Assembly (NCBI GenBank): GCA_964616165.1 | Contig: CAZTTS010000002.1 | Coordinates: 30,845-94,844 of the forward strand | Source of the DNA: CAZCCM01 sp964616165 | GTDB lineage: Bacteria; Bacillota; Clostridia; TANB77; CAG-508 | Length of the DNA stretch: 64,000 nt | Direction: 5' to 3' | The notes under the pieces: generated by a model | The model's input: only the letters and a program-made list of their open reading frames with translations | The model's database searches: none | What the model was told of the DNA's origin: nothing | Made by a program: the position numbers and the translations under genes | Part shown: in pieces, positions 35,520 through 45,544 of the stretch | How positions within the stretch are numbered: position 1 is the first letter of the stretch | How the letters are laid out: the number at the start of each line of letters is the position of its first letter

Positions 35520-37766
35520 ATGTTTCCAGAACAAGGAGTAAAAGACCAAAAAAAGAAATGGCCTATATTTATAATTATTATATTTGTAATAGGTTTTCTT
35601 TATATTTTATTTTATAAAGATTCTTTATTTATAAATACAAGAAGTGTTAATTTAGAGGTTTTAACAGATGGTAGTATTCAGGTTGAAGAAATATGGGATA
35701 TAAATATTAGAAATACTTCAACACTATTTATTGCCTACCCTAAAGAAGAAGGTAGATATTTTAAAGATGTAAAAGTTTCATATTTTGAAAATGAAAGATG
35801 GAATTCTATGTCATTAACAGAGTACGCTGCCTTAGATGGAAGAGAGCCAGAGAACTATTATCATGCATCTAATTTTAATAATAAATTTGAAATTGCATGG
35901 GGAACAGGTTTAGCTGAAGGTAGAGACAGAAAATTATATAAAATTGAATATGTAAAAGAGATGACTTTTTTAGGACAAAATTCTGTTAACAAATATAATG
36001 ACACTGCAGAACTTTATCACAAATTTATGGGTGGTGGTGAAGAAATACCAGTTAAAGAATTTGCAGCTACAATTACTTTCCCGGAAAAGGTAAACAAAGA
36101 AAATGCTTTAATTTGGGGACATGGTGTTAGAACTGGAAGTATTCATTTTATAGACGGGAAGGTAGAGGTCAAAGCGAAGGATATTACTCCTACTTCAATG
36201 GTTGAAGCTAGAGTTTTGTTTCCGGAAGAAATGCTTTCTACAGCTAGAAGAAATCAATTTAAAAATGGATATGACGACATTGTAAGAGAAGAAGGAATAA
36301 ATACAGCAGGAACAGTAAAAGCTTCTGGATTTGCTTTTGGTGAAAAATATAGCAAGATTATTTATTTAACAGTTTATGTTGTAGTGTATGCAGTTATTAT
36401 AGTCTTATTATATAACTTAAATAAAAAAGCAAATAAGTTTTCTTTTGAAAATGTTAAAGAATGGGATCTTTATACAGGGGTTCCCAAAACAAAATTAAAT
36501 TTTATAACTGCTAATGCAATTTATAAAATTAAGTCGGTAAATATTTTTATTAATACAATTATAATGAAACTATCATTACATAAAATTTTAAGCTTAACAA
36601 AACTGGAAGAAGTAGATATAAGTAAGAAAGAAAAAAATCAATCTAAACAAAATGAGTTATTCATAGACGCATTAAAGCTTTATGAACCAAATTTAGATTC
36701 TTCCATTGTTCGAGAAGTTATTAATGATAGACAAGAAAATGATCTTAAATTAATTTCAAGGAAAGCTGGAGTTGTAAAAGGCAAATTTAATGAACTTGTA
36801 TATATAGTTGATCTTAAAAAATACAGAGAAAAGGAGGTTGAAGAAGATGAAAAACTTGTTTTAGACTTTTTAATTTCTAGTATAATAAAAGCATATGTTA
36901 AAGATACTTCTATAACAAGAGAAAATTATACTATTAAATATATAAATAATTTAAGAAAATCTGGAATTAAATTAACAGATAGTGATTGGACTACTATTGA
37001 ATCAGAATTTAAAAATTTAATTATAAATAATCTAGATGAATTATATATTGAACAGTATCAATTATTATTAAATATCTATTATTATTTAGATAAGTTTAAA
37101 ACAAAATATGGAAAACGCATTATAGAAGAAAAGGAAATATTAGAAAAACAAGGAATCAAGTCAAAAGAAAAAGAAAAAATTTTTAGTAATCTAAATATGG
37201 TTAAATTAATATTTTATATTTTAGCAGCACTAGGAGTTGTAGTTGCGTTGAATGTTTTTGGAACAATAAATTTCAATAAAGAAATATATATATCATTGCT
37301 TTTTGCTACTCTATCATTGCAAGTCATAGTTAGTTTTTTAGCTAGAAAAACTGAAGATAAAGTTTATCCTTCATATACAGAAGAAGGACTTAATATATAT
37401 TATGAATTCAAAGGATTAGAAAAATTTCTTTCAGATTCTTCATATATAAGTGAATATGATGAGAAATCAGTTATTATTTGGGGAGAATTTTTAGTTTTTG
37501 CTACCTTCTTTGGTACAGCTAAAAAAGTTTTAGAAGCTTTAAAAGTTTCACATCCAGAAGTTATAAACGAATTAGAAACTTCCCCAACTTATTCAAGTAT
37601 GGGAAGCGCAATACATTCATATTCTAGCTTTTCATCAAGTATTTCTACTGTTTCTACTTTCTCAGCATCAACTGGTGGCACATCATCTGGTGGTGGTGGT
37701 GGATTTTCATCAGGTGGCGGAGGCCGGAGGTGGCGGAGGCCGGAAGTGGTGGAAGATAAAAAATAA
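35520..37766 (+). CDS. DUF2207 membrane protein with altered Gly-rich C-terminus
   Basis: 748 residues from ATG 35520, which follows AGTGAGG by 6 nt. GTG 35508 lies inside that ribosome-binding site. An N-terminal helix (about 14-31) precedes the DUF2207 extracellular domain (VNLEVLTDGSIQVEEIWDINI). A second helix lies near 278-300, a cytoplasmic helical region follows, and two helices lie near 560-615. The tail runs through Ser-rich then Gly-rich sequence. It should end in polyglycine, but here changes to RRWRRPEVVEDKK. Removing one C at 37724/37725 and one at 37740/37741 restores an uninterrupted Gly run ending SGGR and stop at 37757. Function unknown. Confidence 0.88.
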   Translation: MFPEQGVKDQKKKWPIFIIIIFVIGFLYILFYKDSLFINTRSVNLEVLTDGSIQVEEIWDINIRNTSTLFIAYPKEEGRYFKDVKVSYFENERWNSMSLTEYAALDGREPENYYHASNFNNKFEIAWGTGLAEGRDRKLYKIEYVKEMTFLGQNSVNKYNDTAELYHKFMGGGEEIPVKEFAATITFPEKVNKENALIWGHGVRTGSIHFIDGKVEVKAKDITPTSMVEARVLFPEEMLSTARRNQFKNGYDDIVREEGINTAGTVKASGFAFGEKYSKIIYLTVYVVVYAVIIVLLYNLNKKANKFSFENVKEWDLYTGVPKTKLNFITANAIYKIKSVNIFINTIIMKLSLHKILSLTKLEEVDISKKEKNQSKQNELFIDALKLYEPNLDSSIVREVINDRQENDLKLISRKAGVVKGKFNELVYIVDLKKYREKEVEEDEKLVLDFLISSIIKAYVKDTSITRENYTIKYINNLRKSGIKLTDSDWTTIESEFKNLIINNLDELYIEQYQLLLNIYYYLDKFKTKYGKRIIEEKEILEKQGIKSKEKEKIFSNLNMVKLIFYILAALGVVVALNVFGTINFNKEIYISLLFATLSLQVIVSFLARKTEDKVYPSYTEEGLNIYYEFKGLEKFLSDSSYISEYDEKSVIIWGEFLVFATFFGTAKKVLEALKVSHPEVINELETSPTYSSMGSAIHSYSSFSSSISTVSTFSASTGGTSSGGGGGFSSGGGGRRWRRPEVVEDKK

Positions 37767-37803
37767 ATAATTAAATTTTAAATATATAAAAGTAAGGGTA
37801 AAA

Positions 37804-40800
37804 ATGAAATGGACTAAAAAACAAGAAGAAGCTATAAATGAAAAAGGCGAAATACTAGTAGCAGCAGCAGCTGGTTCTGGTAAAACTTCTGTTTTAGTTG
37901 AAAGAAATATTAAAAAAATAATTAATGAAAAAGTAGATATTAACAAAATTTTATCTATAACATTTACAACAGCAGCAGCGAATGAAGTTAAAGAAAGAAT
38001 ACTTTTATCATTATATAATGAATTAGATAAGAATGAAGATGATAATATTAAAAGGCAAATAAGATTATTGCCAAAAGCTAATATATCAACACTACATTCT
38101 TTTTGTTTTAATTTAATCAAAGAAAATTTCTTTAATTTAAATTTGTCATCTGAAATAGTGGTAGGACAAAGTGAAGAAATAGATATTTTAAAACAAGAAG
38201 CTTTAGAAGAGGCTTTAGAATTAGAATATGAAAAAAATGAAGAAAGTTTTTTTAATTTATTGAATTTTTATTCTAGTTATAGAAATGACAATATATTAAG
38301 AGAAGAAATAATTAAAATACATGAATTTTTAGAATCTATTCCTTTTTATGAAGATTGGATTGAAGAAGCATTAGATAAATTATCAGAAACAGATCTTGAT
38401 TACGCTAAAACTTTCTATGGTAGTATTTTATTTAATGAAGCTAAAGAGATTGTCAAAGGTAATATTGATTTATTAATAAATGAAAGAAGTAATTTATCAA
38501 TTGATCCTAATCTAATAGTTTTTAGAGATACTATTTCTGCAGATATAGACCAATTAGAAAAATTATTGAATACTAGTAATTGGGATGAGTTATATAATCA
38601 ACTTAATTACATAGAATTTGAAAGATGGCCAACTAAAAAAGGATTAGTTTCAGATGAAAAAGATAGAGCATATAGAAATAGAAACAAGGTTAAAGATGAT
38701 ATTGCTTTATTAAAAGATGTATATATTAGAGAAAAAAGCGAAAATATTATAGAAGATAATCTTGGTATAATTAATAATATTAAAACATTATTTAGTTTAT
38801 CTCAAAAATTAGATAAAGCCTATACTGAACTAAAACAAAGCAAAAACCTTTTAGATTTTGCTGATTTAGAAAAATATGCATTAAAATTATTGTTAGAGAA
38901 AAGAGATGGAAAATATTTTAGAACTGAAATAGCAGAAAATATTAGTCAAAAATATGTAGAAATACAAGTTGATGAATATCAAGACATCAACAAAATGCAG
39001 GACTTAATCATCTGGTCAATATCTAATGATAATGTGTTTAGAGTTGGAGATTTAAAACAAAGCATATATAGATTTAGAAAAGCAAATCCTGATATTTTTA
39101 TTGAAAAATATAATATGTTTAAAGAAAAAGATGCTGGAGAAATAAAAAACGAAACAGAAAAGCATATGAATTCAAGTTTAATTAATCATTCTAATGATGG
39201 AACAGATATATTAAATGGATCAAAAATTCTTCTATATCAAAACTTTAGATCTAGAAAAAATATAATTAATTTTTGTAATGATTTGTTTTCTATAATAATG
39301 TCTGAAAAACTTGGTGAAATTGAATATGATGAAAAAGAATATTTAAATTATTCTGCTAATTATGAAGATAAAGATACAACTACTGAAATTACATTAATTT
39401 CAAAAGAAGGGTCAACAGATACAGATGATTTAGATGATGAAACTAAAGAACTCATAGAAAATACTGAAAACATACAATTAGAAGCTTATTATATTGCGAA
39501 CAGAATAAAAGAATTATTTGATTCAGAATTTTTAGTGCAAGATTCTTCTGGTTCCAGAAAGATTGAATATAGAGATATAGTAATTCTGCTTAGATCTGCA
39601 AAAGATAGAGCAGATACAATTGAAAAAATATTATATGAAAAAGGTATACCCGTTTATACAGATTCTTCTAGTAATTTTTTTGAATCACCAGAAATAGCAA
39701 CAATAATTTCGTTGTTAAAAATCATAGATAATCCATTATTAGATATAGATTTTGTTTCTATATTAAAATCGTTTTTTGGTGGATTTACTTTAAACGAAAT
39801 CACTAAAATTAGAATAACAAATAAGAATACTTCAATGTATGGTTCGTTAAGAGAATATTATGAAAAAACAAAAGATAAAAAAACAAAAAACTTTTTAGAT
39901 TTTTTAACTAAATTAAAAGAAGTTGAAAAGTACTTAGGTATCACTAGTTTATTGAATTTGATTTTAATTGATTCAGGCTATATTAATTATATTTCTTTAG
40001 AAAACAATGGTGAAATTAAAAAAGCTAATTTATCTTTGTTCTTAAGTAGAGCAGAAGAATATGAAGGATTAGGTAATATAGGTTTATTTAAATTTATTCA
40101 ATATTTAGAAAGATTAGAAATAAATAATACAGATATTGCATCAGCTAATATTATTGGTGAAAAAGAAAATGTTGTAAGAATAATGACAGTACACTCTTCG
40201 AAAGGATTAGAATTCCCAATAGTAATTTTAGCCAATACGAATAAAAGAATAAATCTACAAGATTTAAGAGATAATCTTTTGTTAAGCTTAAACTTTGGTG
40301 TTGCTATAGATTATTTAGATTATAAAAGAAAGATTAAATATCCCACTCTTATTAAAGAAGCTATTAAAATAAAAATGAAAGAAGAAATAGTAGCTGAAGA
40401 AATGAGAGTATTATATGTTGCTTTAACAAGAGCAAAAGAAAAACTTATTTTAACTGGTGCAATGAAAGATGCTAATAAATATATTACTGATATAAATAAT
40501 TTAGCAGAAAGCTATACTGAGAGAAGCACAGAAAAGATTAAATATACAATGTCACCATATATTTTAAAGTCTAAATCATCATATTTAGAATGGATATTAT
40601 TAGCAAATAATATTGGCTTAAGCAATTCAAAACTTACAATACTAACTGCAGATTCACTAGACTTTAAAGAAAAAGAATATAAAAAAGAAATTTTAAAGAT
40701 TGATTTATCTGAATTCCAAGATGAAAGTATAGCTCTAATTAATAAGAAACTAGAGATGTTAGATTATAAATATGATATTAAAGATTTGAATTACACTAAA

Positions 40801-41436
40801 ATTGCTGCAAGTAGAGTTGATCTTTCTGAAGAAAATATTATACAAGAAAACATTAAATCAATTCAAATGAAAAAACCAAAATTCATGATATCTGATACAT
40901 TTTCAAAAGCTGAAATAGGTAGTTTTAATCATTTGTTTTTACAAAAATTAAAATTTAATAAAATATATAGCAAAGAAGAACTAAAAGCTGAATTAAATAA
41001 AATAGTAAAAGAAGGCTTATTATTAGAAGAACAAGCTAAACATATTGATATTAAAGCAATTTTAAATTTTGTTCAAACAGAAGAGTATAAGGAAATAATA
41101 AATTCAAAACAAGAAAAAGAAAAACAATTTGTTTCAAAGTTTTTAATGTCAGAAATCAAAGAGATTATTGATAAAGATAATATAGAGATTGAAGAGAAAG
41201 ATAAAGAAGAGGAATTTGTATTAATTCAGGGTATGATTGATTTATATTATATTACTGAAGATAATAAGCTTAAGATTTTAGATTATAAAACAGACAATAC
41301 AGATTTAAACACTTTAAAAGAGAGATATAAAACTCAAATGTTAATTTATAAAAAAGCTCTTGAAAAAGCTTTAAAAAGAGAAGTAGATCAAGTATTAATT
41401 TATTCTACTATTCACAATAAATATATAGAAATATAA
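37804..41436 (+). CDS. addA: ATP-dependent helicase/nuclease subunit A (AddA)
   Basis: Helicase-nuclease subunit that processes double-strand breaks for RecA loading. 1210 residues (Bacillus AddA 1232). UvrD-type motif I AAAGSGKTSVLVERN is at residues 20-34. DEYQDINKMQ is motif II, VGDLKQSIYRFRKANPDIF motif III, and TVHSSKGLEFPIVILAN and VLYVALTRAKEKL motifs V and VI. The C-terminal RecB-type nuclease has GMIDLYY and ILDYKTDN. addB, normally directly upstream, is absent from this window. It begins 37 nt after the DUF2207 gene. Confidence 0.96.
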   Translation: MKWTKKQEEAINEKGEILVAAAAGSGKTSVLVERNIKKIINEKVDINKILSITFTTAAANEVKERILLSLYNELDKNEDDNIKRQIRLLPKANISTLHSFCFNLIKENFFNLNLSSEIVVGQSEEIDILKQEALEEALELEYEKNEESFFNLLNFYSSYRNDNILREEIIKIHEFLESIPFYEDWIEEALDKLSETDLDYAKTFYGSILFNEAKEIVKGNIDLLINERSNLSIDPNLIVFRDTISADIDQLEKLLNTSNWDELYNQLNYIEFERWPTKKGLVSDEKDRAYRNRNKVKDDIALLKDVYIREKSENIIEDNLGIINNIKTLFSLSQKLDKAYTELKQSKNLLDFADLEKYALKLLLEKRDGKYFRTEIAENISQKYVEIQVDEYQDINKMQDLIIWSISNDNVFRVGDLKQSIYRFRKANPDIFIEKYNMFKEKDAGEIKNETEKHMNSSLINHSNDGTDILNGSKILLYQNFRSRKNIINFCNDLFSIIMSEKLGEIEYDEKEYLNYSANYEDKDTTTEITLISKEGSTDTDDLDDETKELIENTENIQLEAYYIANRIKELFDSEFLVQDSSGSRKIEYRDIVILLRSAKDRADTIEKILYEKGIPVYTDSSSNFFESPEIATIISLLKIIDNPLLDIDFVSILKSFFGGFTLNEITKIRITNKNTSMYGSLREYYEKTKDKKTKNFLDFLTKLKEVEKYLGITSLLNLILIDSGYINYISLENNGEIKKANLSLFLSRAEEYEGLGNIGLFKFIQYLERLEINNTDIASANIIGEKENVVRIMTVHSSKGLEFPIVILANTNKRINLQDLRDNLLLSLNFGVAIDYLDYKRKIKYPTLIKEAIKIKMKEEIVAEEMRVLYVALTRAKEKLILTGAMKDANKYITDINNLAESYTERSTEKIKYTMSPYILKSKSSYLEWILLANNIGLSNSKLTILTADSLDFKEKEYKKEILKIDLSEFQDESIALINKKLEMLDYKYDIKDLNYTKIAASRVDLSEENIIQENIKSIQMKKPKFMISDTFSKAEIGSFNHLFLQKLKFNKIYSKEELKAELNKIVKEGLLLEEQAKHIDIKAILNFVQTEEYKEIINSKQEKEKQFVSKFLMSEIKEIIDKDNIEIEEKDKEEEFVLIQGMIDLYYITEDNKLKILDYKTDNTDLNTLKERYKTQMLIYKKALEKALKREVDQVLIYSTIHNKYIEI

Positions 41437-41478
41437 GTTGATATAGTATATAATAAAAAATATATAAAGGAGATGAAT

Positions 41479-42555
41479 ATGGCCAAAAAAAATTCGAAAA
41501 AAACAAAGAATGCTGATGAAAAAAAAGAAAAAGATAAGATTAAAAATAAAGAAGATAAAAAAGTAAAAGAAAAGAGTAATAAAAATAAAGAAGAAAAAAT
41601 AATAAAGGAAAAGAAAGAAAAAAAAGCATCTAAAAATAAAGAAGAAAAAACAGTAAAGAAAAATAAAAAAGATAAGATAAAAGATACTAAAAAAGAAGCA
41701 AAAAAAGAGAAAAAAGCAAAAAAAGATTTTAAAGTAGAGATTCAAGAAGAAGAAACTGAAGAAATGATGGACGAAGAAACTAGTAAAGCTAAATATGTTT
41801 TTATATATTTTTTTATGACTTTAATGCTTATTGCCATATTAGCTCTTTTGTTTATAATTTTAAATGACAGATATTCTTTAATATATAAAAAACCTGTTGC
41901 TACTATTGAACTAGAAGAATATGGTAATATTGTAGTTGAATTAGATCCAACAAAAGCTCCAAATACAGTAAATAATTTTGTAAAATTAGTTGAAGACGGC
42001 TTTTATGACGGGAAAGTTGTTTATGGCCTTGATGCTATTTCAATACATTTTGGAAGAGCAAAAAGAGGGGGGTCAGACAATGCTACTACTTCAATGGTAG
42101 ATAAAAGCATTGAAGTAGACTCAGCTCTTGATTATGAATACGAAATAGAGGGAGAATTTGAAAGTAATAATTTTAAATTAAATGATATTAATCATGAAAA
42201 ATATGTATTGTCTTTGGTAAGAGCTGATTATTCAGATTTGGGTGTAATACCTCAAGCTTACTCATATAATTCTGGAGCACCACAATTTAAAATATTATTT
42301 GATAATGCACCTGGGATGAATGGAAACTATGCGGCTTTTGGTAAAGTTACAGAAGGGACAGAAATAATAGATGAACTAGCAAAAAGAAAATTGGAAAGCA
42401 ATTGGGAAGGCGAATTAAATAGATACGAGAAATTTGTAACGATTAAATCTATAACAGTTAATACTTTTGGAAGAAAGTTTAAAGATGTTAAATTACATAA
42501 AATGTTTTCACCAGAAGAATATTTCTTGCAATTGTTTCAAAATGATTGGTTATAA
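41479..42555 (+). CDS. Membrane-anchored cyclophilin-like protein with degenerate active site
   Basis: 358 residues from ATG 41479, spaced 6 nt from AAAGGAG; ATG 41473 touches that site and is unlikely. Residues 1-~100 are an extreme Lys/Glu low-complexity region predicted cytoplasmic. One transmembrane helix lies at about 105-126. A cyclophilin domain then starts VATIELEEYGNIVVELDPTKAPNTVNNFVKLVEDGFYDG. Where active cyclophilins read FHRVI...FMIQGG this protein reads VVYGL...ISIHFG, so the catalytic Arg and Gln are missing, and QFF is QFK. It may act as a chaperone or scaffold rather than a prolyl isomerase. Confidence 0.82.
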   Translation: MAKKNSKKTKNADEKKEKDKIKNKEDKKVKEKSNKNKEEKIIKEKKEKKASKNKEEKTVKKNKKDKIKDTKKEAKKEKKAKKDFKVEIQEEETEEMMDEETSKAKYVFIYFFMTLMLIAILALLFIILNDRYSLIYKKPVATIELEEYGNIVVELDPTKAPNTVNNFVKLVEDGFYDGKVVYGLDAISIHFGRAKRGGSDNATTSMVDKSIEVDSALDYEYEIEGEFESNNFKLNDINHEKYVLSLVRADYSDLGVIPQAYSYNSGAPQFKILFDNAPGMNGNYAAFGKVTEGTEIIDELAKRKLESNWEGELNRYEKFVTIKSITVNTFGRKFKDVKLHKMFSPEEYFLQLFQNDWL

Positions 42556-42573
42556 AAGATATAGGAGAAAAGT

Positions 42574-43998
42574 ATGAATAAAAAAGGAATAACACTAGTT
42601 GCATTATCAATAACTATTCTAGTTATGATAATATTAGGAACAGCAGCTGTTGGAAGTGTTATAGGCATTATTAATCTAGGAAGAAAAGATGGTTTTGAAG
42701 CTACTTCAAGAATTGTTAGAGAACAGATTGAAGTAATTTATAGAGAAACTATGAATAAAAAAGAAAGTGATGAAGATTTTGATGCTGCTTTTAGAAGACT
42801 TTATGTTCCAACTACATTTTCTACTCCTTTGCCTCTTCCAGCAAGTGCAATACCACAAGAAACATTAAATGTTATAGTAGATAGATATAGTATGACTGCT
42901 TTACAATTAGAAGCCTTACCTTTTTACAGAGTCAATACTCTTCAAAGTAAAAAACTATTAGGGATAGAAAATAGCCAATTAAATTTTTATGTGAATTTTG
43001 ATAAAAACATAGTTTTTACTATGTCACCAGTTGAAGTTAATGAAAAAAATGTTTATACATTAGAAGAAATTGATTTAAACTTCAAAGTTACCAATAAAAC
43101 CATAGATATTTCTCAAATTAATATTGGAGATATAATTATATATGATCCAACAAAAGGAGTAACAGACACAACATTACTAACATACATCTCACCTATTGGA
43201 TCAGCATTTGCAGAAAATAATATTTCAGGGAATGGACATTCTTCGCAAACTTTGACCGCAACATCATCGCATAATCAATACATTGTTATTGGTAAAGAAA
43301 ATGGGAAAATAAAAATGATGAGCAGAAATTTAATAAACCTTTCTGGATCACATTTTAATATTAATAATGGACAAGGACTTTTATATTATGAAGAAGAATT
43401 ACATAAAATGTGTAGTATTTTTGGTCATGGAATAGGTGCTGACAAATCAATGGTTACTACATATACCATAGGTAATCCTGCAATTCCATCTGAATTAAAA
43501 ACGAAAAAAATTAGAGATTCTGGTGCTAGATCTATAATGTTAGAGGATTTAGAAGTAATGTCAGCAACTAATTTAAGAGCAAATGGAAATTCTGCAAATC
43601 CTACAGTTAATGTTTATGTTCCTACATTATTAGGGCAAGACAATAGTGGTATGTCAGAACCTGAATCAAGAAAAAGCAATCTTTTATATACATATAAAGC
43701 TACTCCGAGAACTAGTTTTGTTTTAAGATCTAAGTATTCATCAGTAGGACTAAATAATATATTTTTAAACTCTTATCATATAGCAAATAGGGCAGTTAAT
43801 ACTACTGAAAGTTCAGCAAGTTTTATTACAATGGCAGTTGATTTAAACAATATTTTAGGTACTGCTCCAATAACTGGAACAAATAGCAATTATACAAGTG
43901 CAATATGTTCTCGTTATTTGCGTCCAGTGGTGTTTTTAAGCCCAGATGTTATGCTTAAACAAACAACAACTAACAATCAATGGCAAGTTGTTCAATAA
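42574..43998 (+). CDS. Prepilin-like exported protein
   Basis: 474 residues. MNKKG-ITLVALSITILVMIILGTAAVG is a prepilin-type signal with cleavage expected after Gly5. The usual Glu5 of the mature protein is Ala. The remaining ~440 residues are extracytoplasmic, with a mixed alpha start and a beta-rich Ser/Asn/Thr-rich C-terminal half. No LRR repeats and no known domain were recognised. An ATAGGAGAAAA Shine-Dalgarno sits before ATG 42574, 18 nt after the cyclophilin-like gene. No pilin peptidase, ATPase or other pilus gene is in the window, so the assembly machinery would be elsewhere. Confidence 0.72.
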   Translation: MNKKGITLVALSITILVMIILGTAAVGSVIGIINLGRKDGFEATSRIVREQIEVIYRETMNKKESDEDFDAAFRRLYVPTTFSTPLPLPASAIPQETLNVIVDRYSMTALQLEALPFYRVNTLQSKKLLGIENSQLNFYVNFDKNIVFTMSPVEVNEKNVYTLEEIDLNFKVTNKTIDISQINIGDIIIYDPTKGVTDTTLLTYISPIGSAFAENNISGNGHSSQTLTATSSHNQYIVIGKENGKIKMMSRNLINLSGSHFNINNGQGLLYYEEELHKMCSIFGHGIGADKSMVTTYTIGNPAIPSELKTKKIRDSGARSIMLEDLEVMSATNLRANGNSANPTVNVYVPTLLGQDNSGMSEPESRKSNLLYTYKATPRTSFVLRSKYSSVGLNNIFLNSYHIANRAVNTTESSASFITMAVDLNNILGTAPITGTNSNYTSAICSRYLRPVVFLSPDVMLKQTTTNNQWQVVQ

Positions 43999-44057
43999 CT
44001 CTTGATATATTATAGTACAAAAGATGGTAAACTAAATTAAAATAGAAGGAAAAGAAG

Positions 44058-44708
44058 ATGAAAGATAATATAACTTTAAAAAAAGTAATTTGGACAGTAA
44101 TAGGATTTTTAATATTGGCTTTAATTATAGTGCCTGTTGGTGAAACTCTTATTAATGAATCTAGATATAAAAATCCTAATAAAGACTTGGTTTATGTAAG
44201 TAATGATGATTTTGATATGACTATTAATAGATTTGTTGCGTCTGGAAGAGATGGATTTGTTAATGTTGATATTGTTAAAAAGAATGAAAATTGGAAATAT
44301 GCAGAAATACAAGTTATTGATAAAGATGGATATATTATACATAGAGAATTTGTTGATTTAAGAGATGTGCCTGTAGGAACAAAAGTCAATGTAGAATTTT
44401 CGTTTAAAGGAGAGGATGCTGTTGCTTTAAATATTATAGGAAGTGATGAAATAAAAGAACCGATATCAGTTTTAAATACTTTAAAAAATAAAATTAAAGA
44501 TACAAAAATATATAAGGCAATAGACAATTTATATGAAAAACATGTTAAGGATAAATTTGGCTTTAATTTTGATGAAATAAAACTACAATTACAAAAAGTT
44601 CCTACTTGGTTAAAAGGGCTGTATTTGCAGGTTAGTGCTTACTTTACTGCTTTACATCCAGGCTTAAGAGCTATTATATTAATAGGTATAGGATATATGT
44701 TTATATAG
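44058..44708 (+). CDS. Membrane protein of unknown function
   Basis: 216 residues. A hydrophobic N-terminal helix (about 8-28) is followed by a small beta-rich domain (VNVDIVKKNENWKYAEIQVIDKDGYIIHREFVDLRDVPVG). A basic helical linker leads to a hydrophobic C-terminal helix (about 198-216) ending YMFI. No family was recognised. AGAAGGAAAAG precedes ATG 44058. The two anchors around a small domain suggest an envelope protein; its position after the prepilin-like gene is the only clue to function. Confidence 0.7.
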   Translation: MKDNITLKKVIWTVIGFLILALIIVPVGETLINESRYKNPNKDLVYVSNDDFDMTINRFVASGRDGFVNVDIVKKNENWKYAEIQVIDKDGYIIHREFVDLRDVPVGTKVNVEFSFKGEDAVALNIIGSDEIKEPISVLNTLKNKIKDTKIYKAIDNLYEKHVKDKFGFNFDEIKLQLQKVPTWLKGLYLQVSAYFTALHPGLRAIILIGIGYMFI

Positions 44709-44761
44709 TTTATATAAACAAGAATTTAATAATAGTTAATTAATAAAAAATAAAGGGAAAT

Positions 44762-45544
44762 ATGGATACAAAAGAAAGATGTAAAGAGATTAGAAAAATA
44801 ATATTAAAATTAGTATATGATGCTCAATCAGGACATATTGGAGGATCATTTTCGGCAACTGAAATATTAACAACATTATACTTTGAATTTTTAAATTCTG
44901 ATGATAAAGTTATTATTTCAAAAGGTCATATTTCACCACTAATATATGCTATTTTATATCAAAAAGGCATTCTTTCAGAAAAAGATTTAAAAGGCTTTAG
45001 AAAAATTGATGGTAAATTAGAAGGACATATTAGCAAGTTTTCATGTAAGGGAATAGATTTTTCGTCAGGCTCTTTAGGACAGGGTTTATCTGTAGCAAAT
45101 GGTATGGCAATTGTTAAACAAAGAGAAAAACAACCAGGTATAGTATATTGTTTGCTTGGAGATGGTGAGATGCAAGAAGGACAAATTTGGGAAGCTTTAA
45201 TGACATCATCTAAAGAAGAATTAGCAAATTTAGTAATTTTAATAGATAAGAATAGCTATCAATTAGATGGAGCTGTAGCTGATATTAAAAATATAGATCC
45301 ATTAGGACATAAATTAGTAAGTTTTAAAATTGAAACAATAGAAATTGATGGACATGATATAAATGAGATTAGACATGCATTTAAGAAAGCACAAGAAAAA
45401 AGAACAAAAGCATTAGCTATTATATGTAATACTGTAAAAGGTAAAGGTGTTTCTTTTATGGAAAACACGAGTAAATGGCATGGAAAATCACCTAATGAAG
45501 AAGAGTATATAGAAGCATTGAAAGAATTGGAGAATGAATTATGA
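44762..45544 (+). CDS. Transketolase, N-terminal (TPP-binding) subunit
   Basis: Half of a split transketolase of the non-oxidative pentose phosphate pathway. 260 residues carrying the TPP/Mg2+ motif GDGEMQEGQIWEALMTSSKEELANLVILIDKN (starting near residue 138). GHIGGSFSATEIL, SKGHISPLIYA and SSGSLGQGLSVANGMA are also present. The C-terminal half is encoded by the next gene, overlapping by 4 nt (ATGA), so the subunits are translated in a coupled way. Split transketolases are common in Clostridia. Confidence 0.95.
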   Translation: MDTKERCKEIRKIILKLVYDAQSGHIGGSFSATEILTTLYFEFLNSDDKVIISKGHISPLIYAILYQKGILSEKDLKGFRKIDGKLEGHISKFSCKGIDFSSGSLGQGLSVANGMAIVKQREKQPGIVYCLLGDGEMQEGQIWEALMTSSKEELANLVILIDKNSYQLDGAVADIKNIDPLGHKLVSFKIETIEIDGHDINEIRHAFKKAQEKRTKALAIICNTVKGKGVSFMENTSKWHGKSPNEEEYIEALKELENEL

